9,894 bases of DNA from Desulfobacteraceae bacterium (GTDB lineage Bacteria > Desulfobacterota > Desulfobulbia > Desulfobulbales > Desulfobulbaceae), in NCBI GenBank assembly GCA_022837185.1, contig JALHJD010000092.1:3644-13537 (forward strand), in the 5' to 3' direction. Positions 6,626 through 9,894 of the stretch are shown one piece after another (within the stretch, counting starts at the first letter, position 1; the number at the start of each line of letters is the position of its first letter). Both the position numbers and the translations under genes were made by a program. The notes below the pieces were generated by a model that made no database searches, was not told where the DNA came from, and saw nothing but the letters and a program-made list of their open reading frames with translations.

Positions 6626-6642
6626 CGATTGGCCAAAGTCAA
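6614..6642 (-). promoter_or_regulatory. Sigma-70-type promoter of the arsR-selenoprotein operon
   Basis: On the minus strand TTGACT (6642-6637) and TATATA (6619-6614) are separated by exactly 17 nt. An A-rich stretch upstream (AAAAAAATAT) could act as an UP element. The expected start is near 6606, giving a leader of about 65 nt before arsR. This is the most AT-rich stretch in a GC-rich window. Confidence 0.72.
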
Positions 6643-6785
6643 TATTTTTTTAACGTTTTTCTCCCTCTTGCATTGCAGGTGCAGGTCACGAGCCGGACAG
6701 GCAGACAGGCCGGCGGGCATCCGGGTTGGCAGATCGCCCGGGCAGGCGATCAGGTCCCGGGGGTTTCTCGAGCCGAAGAGGAGGG
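6643..6785. other. Intergenic stretch with one hairpin and no supported gene
   Basis: This lies between the arsR promoter and the terminator of the beta-solenoid gene. I see no credible coding frame. A perfect 7-bp hairpin (GATCGCC 6732-6738 with GGCGATC 6745-6751, loop CGGGCA) has no U-run on either side. With the flanking promoter and terminator, this accounts for the whole 6541-6848 gap. Confidence 0.4.
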
Positions 6786-6832
6786 AAACAAAAGGGGGAA
6801 AGGTGCTTCAAGAAGTGTGCAGCCTTTCCCCC
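6786..6832 (-). terminator. Rho-independent terminator of the beta-solenoid gene
   Basis: On the minus strand GGGGGAAAGG pairs perfectly with CCTTTCCCCC (10 bp, arms 6823-6832 and 6794-6803). A TGC/GCA pair lies inside the loop. The stem is followed directly by TTTTGTTT. It begins 16 nt after the gene's TAG stop and separates this gene from the arsR operon. Confidence 0.9.
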
Positions 6833-6908
6833 GCCGGCGGATATGCGTCTATTCGCTCCCTGTATCCTGGTTGAGCAGGAGAAATTGAAACGGTAGTTCT
6901 TTTGTCCT

Positions 6909-7352
6909 GAAATCTGCGCACTGGTCCTCCGTGGAGCCTTTGACGATATTGTTGCCGCCGGTCGGCGGCGGGACGTTCTGCTTGCACTGGAGGTTGCCGT
7001 CGATGGTGTTGCCGGTCACCGATACTCCCCCGGAGTTCCGGAAAGCCTGCAGATTGCCGCCGATGGTGTTGTCGGCGGCGTTCAGATAGCGCGTGTTGTC
7101 GTCGAACTGCAGATCGCCGTCAATGTCCACGCCGAGGATATCGGCTGCACCCGATCCGAAGATCTGGATGCTGCCGCCGACGAAGGAACCGGTGGAGACG
7201 TTGACCCGGGCGGCGGCGCCGTCAGTCTGGATATTGCCGTCAACGCGGACGGAGTTGGCGTACAGGCTGGCGTTCCTGTACACCTTGATGTTGCCCTCCA
7301 CCCTGGTGCCGTTGAGGATGCAGGTGGCGCCCGGCGGGACATCCAGGTTGTC
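6909..7352 (-). repeat. Second copy of the 148-residue beta-solenoid unit
   Basis: This intact unit is 444 nt, from DNLDVPPGATC to EDQCADF. It aligns along its length with the unit at 7446-7887, with near-identical segments such as ANSVRVDGNIQT and AARVNVS-x-GSFVGGSIQI. Confidence 0.9.
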
Positions 7353-7445
7353 CACGGTGATGTTGCCCAGTGTGCCGGTGCAGTTGCCGTCATCCGTCTG
7401 ATCGGGCGGCGGCGTTGGCGCCGGCACCGGCGGCGGGACGAGATC

Positions 7446-7887
7446 AAAGTTGGCGCACTGCTCCTCCATGCTGCCTTCGACGATATTTCCGCCGCCGGTG
7501 GGCAGAGGATCGTTCTCCTTGCACTGCAGGTTGCCGCCGATCCTGTTGTCGATGATCGCTACCCCCGGTATTCTGAAATACCTGCAGGTTGCCGCCGATG
7601 GTGTTGTCGACGGCGTCCAGAAAGCCGGTGTTGTCGTCGAACAGCAGGTCGCTGTCGATGTCCACACCGCGGATATCCGCCGCGCCGGATTGCTTGATCT
7701 GGATGCTGCCGCCGACAAAGGAGCCGGGAGAGACGTTCACCCGCGCGGCGGTGCCGACCGTCTGGATATTGCCGTCCACGCGGACGGAGTTGGCGAACAG
7801 GCGGGCGTTGCTGTCCACCGTGATATTGCCTTCCACCCTGGTACCGTTGAGGGTGCAGGTGGCTCCAGGCGGGACGTAGATGTTGTC
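7446..7887 (-). repeat. First copy of the beta-solenoid unit, carrying the 2-nt deletion
   Basis: This unit is 442 nt, from DNIYVPPGATC to EEQCANF, exactly 2 nt shorter than the other copy. Matching points lie 537 bp apart on the left of the break and 535 bp apart on the right, which locates a 2-nt deletion at the G-run (plus-strand C5 at 7562-7566). Confidence 0.9.
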
Positions 7888-8019
7888 CTTGGGCTCCTGG
7901 CTCACCGTACTTTCGCAGCGGTAGTAATCCGCCAGAGCGTCAATGCTGCCCGCCGGGGAGAATGCCAGGGCCATGGCAGCTACGCACACCAATTGCTTCC
8001 AGTGAGATATTCGGTTCAA

Positions 8020-8449
8020 GCTGCCTCCTTGTCGTTCTTTGCGCGGCCAATGGAATTCGCGGTTTTCTGCACGGGTGGATCCACCCGGGACGTCCTCGTC
8101 CGCCCGAAACTTTCAGGAAGAATGGAACCCTGCAGGGTGTTTGCCGGATTCGGGATTTTGTCTGGAAAAAACGTCCTTCCTTATTAATTCAATCACATTC
8201 CCGCCTTTTTCGCAAACGACCTGAGAAGGAGGAACGTTCGCCATGTCCTGGAAAGCACGTGTTTCCAATAAATTATGTTGAAAATAAATCACATTCTCAT
8301 TCATCGCCAATCGGCGGGATTCCGTCGCCAAGGAAATCTTTATGTTTGTTCAGGTAAATGTTGTGCATCGCATCCGTTAAAAATCGGGCAGATCAGGCCT
8401 GCGGGCGGAAGCATCGGAAGGGAGAAAAAAAGGGTGCGGGGCCGAAACA
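8020..8449. other. Long intergenic region with palindromes, no supported gene
   Basis: No convincing gene is seen. The part nearest the beta-solenoid gene holds two perfect palindromes: CGGGTGGATCCACCCG at 8072-8087, about 53 bp before the start and able to fold as a 6-bp stem with a GATC loop, and ACCCTGCAGGGT at 8127-8138. The stretch at about 8170-8360 is AT-rich and contains a repeated GAATGTGATT motif on the minus strand (near 8186-8195 and 8286-8295), plus a TGGAAA/TTTCCA inverted repeat near 8250-8268. It probably carries the promoter and control sites of the beta-solenoid gene, but I cannot assign -35 and -10 boxes with confidence. Confidence 0.4.
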
Positions 8450-8491
8450 GAAAACCGGCGCCAGGAGGGAAATATCCGATCCTGGCGCCGG
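8450..8491 (-). terminator. Rho-independent terminator of the AICAR transformylase gene
   Basis: On the minus strand CCGGCGCCAGGA (8491-8480) pairs perfectly over 12 bp with TCCTGGCGCCGG (8466-8455), with a 13-nt loop, followed directly by TTTTCTGTTT. It lies about 60 nt after the gene's stop. Confidence 0.92.
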
Positions 8492-8507
8492 GTCGCTGTG
8501 TACGCGG

Positions 8508-8534
8508 GGTACGGACCGGAAAGCGGCCCGTACC
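8508..8534. other. Hairpin between the purH-like stop codon and its terminator
   Basis: GGTACGG pairs with CCGTACC (7 bp); after an A-C mismatch, CCG/CGG adds 3 bp around a GAAAG loop. No U-run follows. It may stabilise the 3' end of the transcript ahead of the terminator. Confidence 0.4.
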
Positions 8535-8551
8535 GGAAGGTTCGCAACCGG

Positions 8552-9844
8552 TCAGTGCTTGAAGGAGCGTTTGCCGGTATATTTCATGGCCACTTTCGGG
8601 TCGGCTTCGTTGCAGGCCTCGATGGTTTCGAAGTCGCGGACCGATCCCCCGGCTTGGAGGATGGCGGTGACACCCTGGCGGATGCCGACGTCCGCGCCGT
8701 CCCGGAACGGGAAGAAGGCGTCGGAGATCATCACCGATCCGGGCAGGCCGGCCCGGTCTTCCCTGGTCTTGGCGTCGATGGCTTCCAGGTCCGCCCGATC
8801 CCGTTCCCCCCGTTCAACCTGGAGGGCCAGATCGGCATAGGGAATGCCATGGGTATCGAAGCAGAGGATGTCGGCGTACTTGGTATAGGCCTTGTGCACC
8901 GCTATTTCGGCGACCCCGACCCGGTCCTGCTCCCCGGTGCCGATGCCTACCGTACAGCCGTCCTTGACGTAGAGCACCGAGTTGGAGGTCGTGCCGTGCT
9001 CGATTGCCCAGCCGAAGATCATGTCGTCGATCTCGCGCCGGGTCGGCTCCCGTTCGCACCTGTATTCCCTGCCCTTGTAGGTGGCCGCCGCCGGCTTGAG
9101 ATCGGCGGCTGAGCGGACGGAGTTGACCGCCGACTGCTGGACGATGATGCCGCCGTCGATCAGGCTCTTGAAGTCGATAAAACGGAATTTTTCGTAATCG
9201 GCCAGCCGGTTGATCCCGTCCATGCGGATGATGCGCAGATTTTTGCGCCGGGCCAGGATTTCCAGGGTGCCTTCCTCGAACTCCGGAGCGCAGACCACTT
9301 CAAGGTAATTCCGGGCCATGAGCTCGGCAGTATCCTTGTCTATGGCACGGCTCAGGACGACGGCGCCGCCGAAGGCGGCGATGCGGTCGGCCCGGTCGGC
9401 CCGGTTGTAGGCATCGGCCAGGGAGTCGCCCATGGCCGCGCCGCACGGGTTGTTGTGTTTGAGGATCACCGCGGCCGGCCTGGCCGTCAGGTACTTGAGG
9501 ATGTTGAGGCCGTTGTCGACGTCGGTCAGGTTGATCTTGCCGGGATGCTTGCCCACCTGGAGCATGTCCTCCACCGTGATGGAGCTGACCAGGCCGTTCT
9601 TCGGCTCGATGTATTTGCAGTCGCCGAGGACCAGGTTGCCGCTGATCAGCTCGTAGAGGGCCGCCTCCTGATCGGGGTTTTCCCCGTAACGCACCCCGCG
9701 TTCCTCCGTGGTGCCGTCCTCCATGGTGATCTCCCAGGTTTTTTTGCGGTAGATCAGTTCCTGGCCGCCGAAGGAAATGGTCATGCTGAGGGGGAAGCTG
9801 TCCCCCAGGATGGTGCTGTACATTTTTTTCAAGTCACTGCTCAT
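8552..9844 (-). CDS. purH: Stand-alone AICAR formyltransferase (PurH C-terminal half only)
   Basis: This 430-aa cytosolic enzyme is expected to transfer the formyl group of 10-formyl-THF to AICAR, giving FAICAR, the penultimate step of purine synthesis. Diagnostic motifs of the AICAR transformylase domain are present: RYGENPDQ at 52-59, the catalytic Lys-His in KHNNPCG at 129-135, AFGGAVVLSR, VGIGTGEQDR, SDAFFPFRDG, and the family ending -FKH. The N-terminal MGS-like IMP cyclohydrolase domain of bifunctional PurH (about 530 aa) is absent, so another gene must close the ring. I chose the ATG at 9844 with CCGGAG six nt upstream. The frame stays open to the window edge (PGSKFIQFNVPTPERI precedes the Met), so a longer protein cannot be excluded. 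The gene ends at a genuine UGA followed by a strong terminator. Confidence 0.9.
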   Translation of the reverse strand: MSSDLKKMYSTILGDSFPLSMTISFGGQELIYRKKTWEITMEDGTTEERGVRYGENPDQEAALYELISGNLVLGDCKYIEPKNGLVSSITVEDMLQVGKHPGKINLTDVDNGLNILKYLTARPAAVILKHNNPCGAAMGDSLADAYNRADRADRIAAFGGAVVLSRAIDKDTAELMARNYLEVVCAPEFEEGTLEILARRKNLRIIRMDGINRLADYEKFRFIDFKSLIDGGIIVQQSAVNSVRSAADLKPAAATYKGREYRCEREPTRREIDDMIFGWAIEHGTTSNSVLYVKDGCTVGIGTGEQDRVGVAEIAVHKAYTKYADILCFDTHGIPYADLALQVERGERDRADLEAIDAKTREDRAGLPGSVMISDAFFPFRDGADVGIRQGVTAILQAGGSVRDFETIEACNEADPKVAMKYTGKRSFKH

Positions 9845-9894
9845 AATGCGCTCCGGAGTTGGTACGTTGAACTGGATGAACTTGCTGCCTGGAA

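Larger units (their letters stand above)
6849..8019 (-). pseudogene. Secreted duplicated beta-solenoid protein gene, frameshifted by 2 nt
   Basis: Translation begins at a TTG (8019-8017) with AAGGAGG four nt upstream. A signal peptide follows (MNRISHWKQLVCVAAMALAF, cleavage probably ALA-DYY near residue 30). Two copies of a 148-residue unit come next, joined by a Pro-rich linker (VPPPVPAPTPPPDQTDDG). Each unit starts at VPPGATC and has short coil repeats with V-x-G-N-I/L-Q cores (RVEGNI, RVDGNIQ, TIGGNLQ), a pattern expected of a right-handed beta-solenoid, and ends with GNLQCK...TGGGN...QCA. In unit 1 the frame breaks at the G-run near 7562-7566: after QNTGG the frame shifts, and VAIIDNRIGGNLQCKEN continues in another frame. 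Restoring two bases gives a 390-aa protein. No catalytic residues are seen. It may be a surface or extracellular protein. The break could be a real mutation, phase variation in the G tract, or a sequencing error. Confidence 0.85.

Noticed and set aside
8113..8331. A possible small protein of 63-72 residues on the minus strand upstream of the beta-solenoid gene
   Set aside because: The starts are TTG or an ATG without a Shine-Dalgarno, no family features are seen, and it overlaps palindromes in a likely control region. Not excluded, but not supportable.
1..9894. tRNA, rRNA, CRISPR arrays, insertion sequences or prophage genes
   Set aside because: None seen: no spaced short repeats, transposase-like proteins, terminal inverted repeats or cloverleaf sequences were recognised by eye.

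Overview
The window looks like part of the chromosome of a GC-rich anaerobic bacterium, probably a Desulfobacterota (old Deltaproteobacteria) relative. Three things suggest this: a stand-alone AICAR transformylase without the usual cyclohydrolase half, a DsrE-type sulfur-relay protein, and apparent selenocysteine coding. The lineage is an inference. Every gene I can support lies on the minus strand, so the window reads from right to left.

Right end: a purH-like AICAR formyltransferase gene (8552-9844) ends at a strong intrinsic terminator (8450-8491). Next comes a gap of about 430 bp with palindromes but no supported gene. After it lies a secreted, internally duplicated beta-solenoid protein gene (6849-8019), broken by a 2-nt deletion in its first repeat and followed by another clean terminator (6786-6832).

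Middle and left: a good sigma-70 promoter (6614-6642) overlaps a perfect 18-bp AT palindrome and precedes a long co-directional run. In order, this holds a cysteine-free ArsR-family repressor, a helical/winged-helix protein, a small thioredoxin-fold protein, a three-gene envelope export set (HAE3/MMPL RND transporter, LolA-like protein, outer-membrane beta-barrel) joined by 4-nt ATGA overlaps, and a DsrE-family protein. The start of one further gene lies at the left edge.

The main discovery is that three of these genes are cut by an in-frame UGA: the helical/winged-helix protein, the thioredoxin-fold protein and the DsrE protein. In two of them the UGA stands where a redox cysteine is expected, and in the third it forms a U-x3-C motif. 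Each UGA is followed by a small hairpin whose loop begins 20-24 nt downstream and carries a G at its first or second position, as expected of a bacterial SECIS element. UGA also serves as an ordinary stop for four genes in the same window, so this is recoding, not a changed genetic code. The ArsR-UxxxC-SecTrx group, linked to an envelope exporter and a Sec-DsrE protein, is a candidate undescribed selenium/sulfur redox module. Conventional gene calling would truncate or drop all three selenoproteins.
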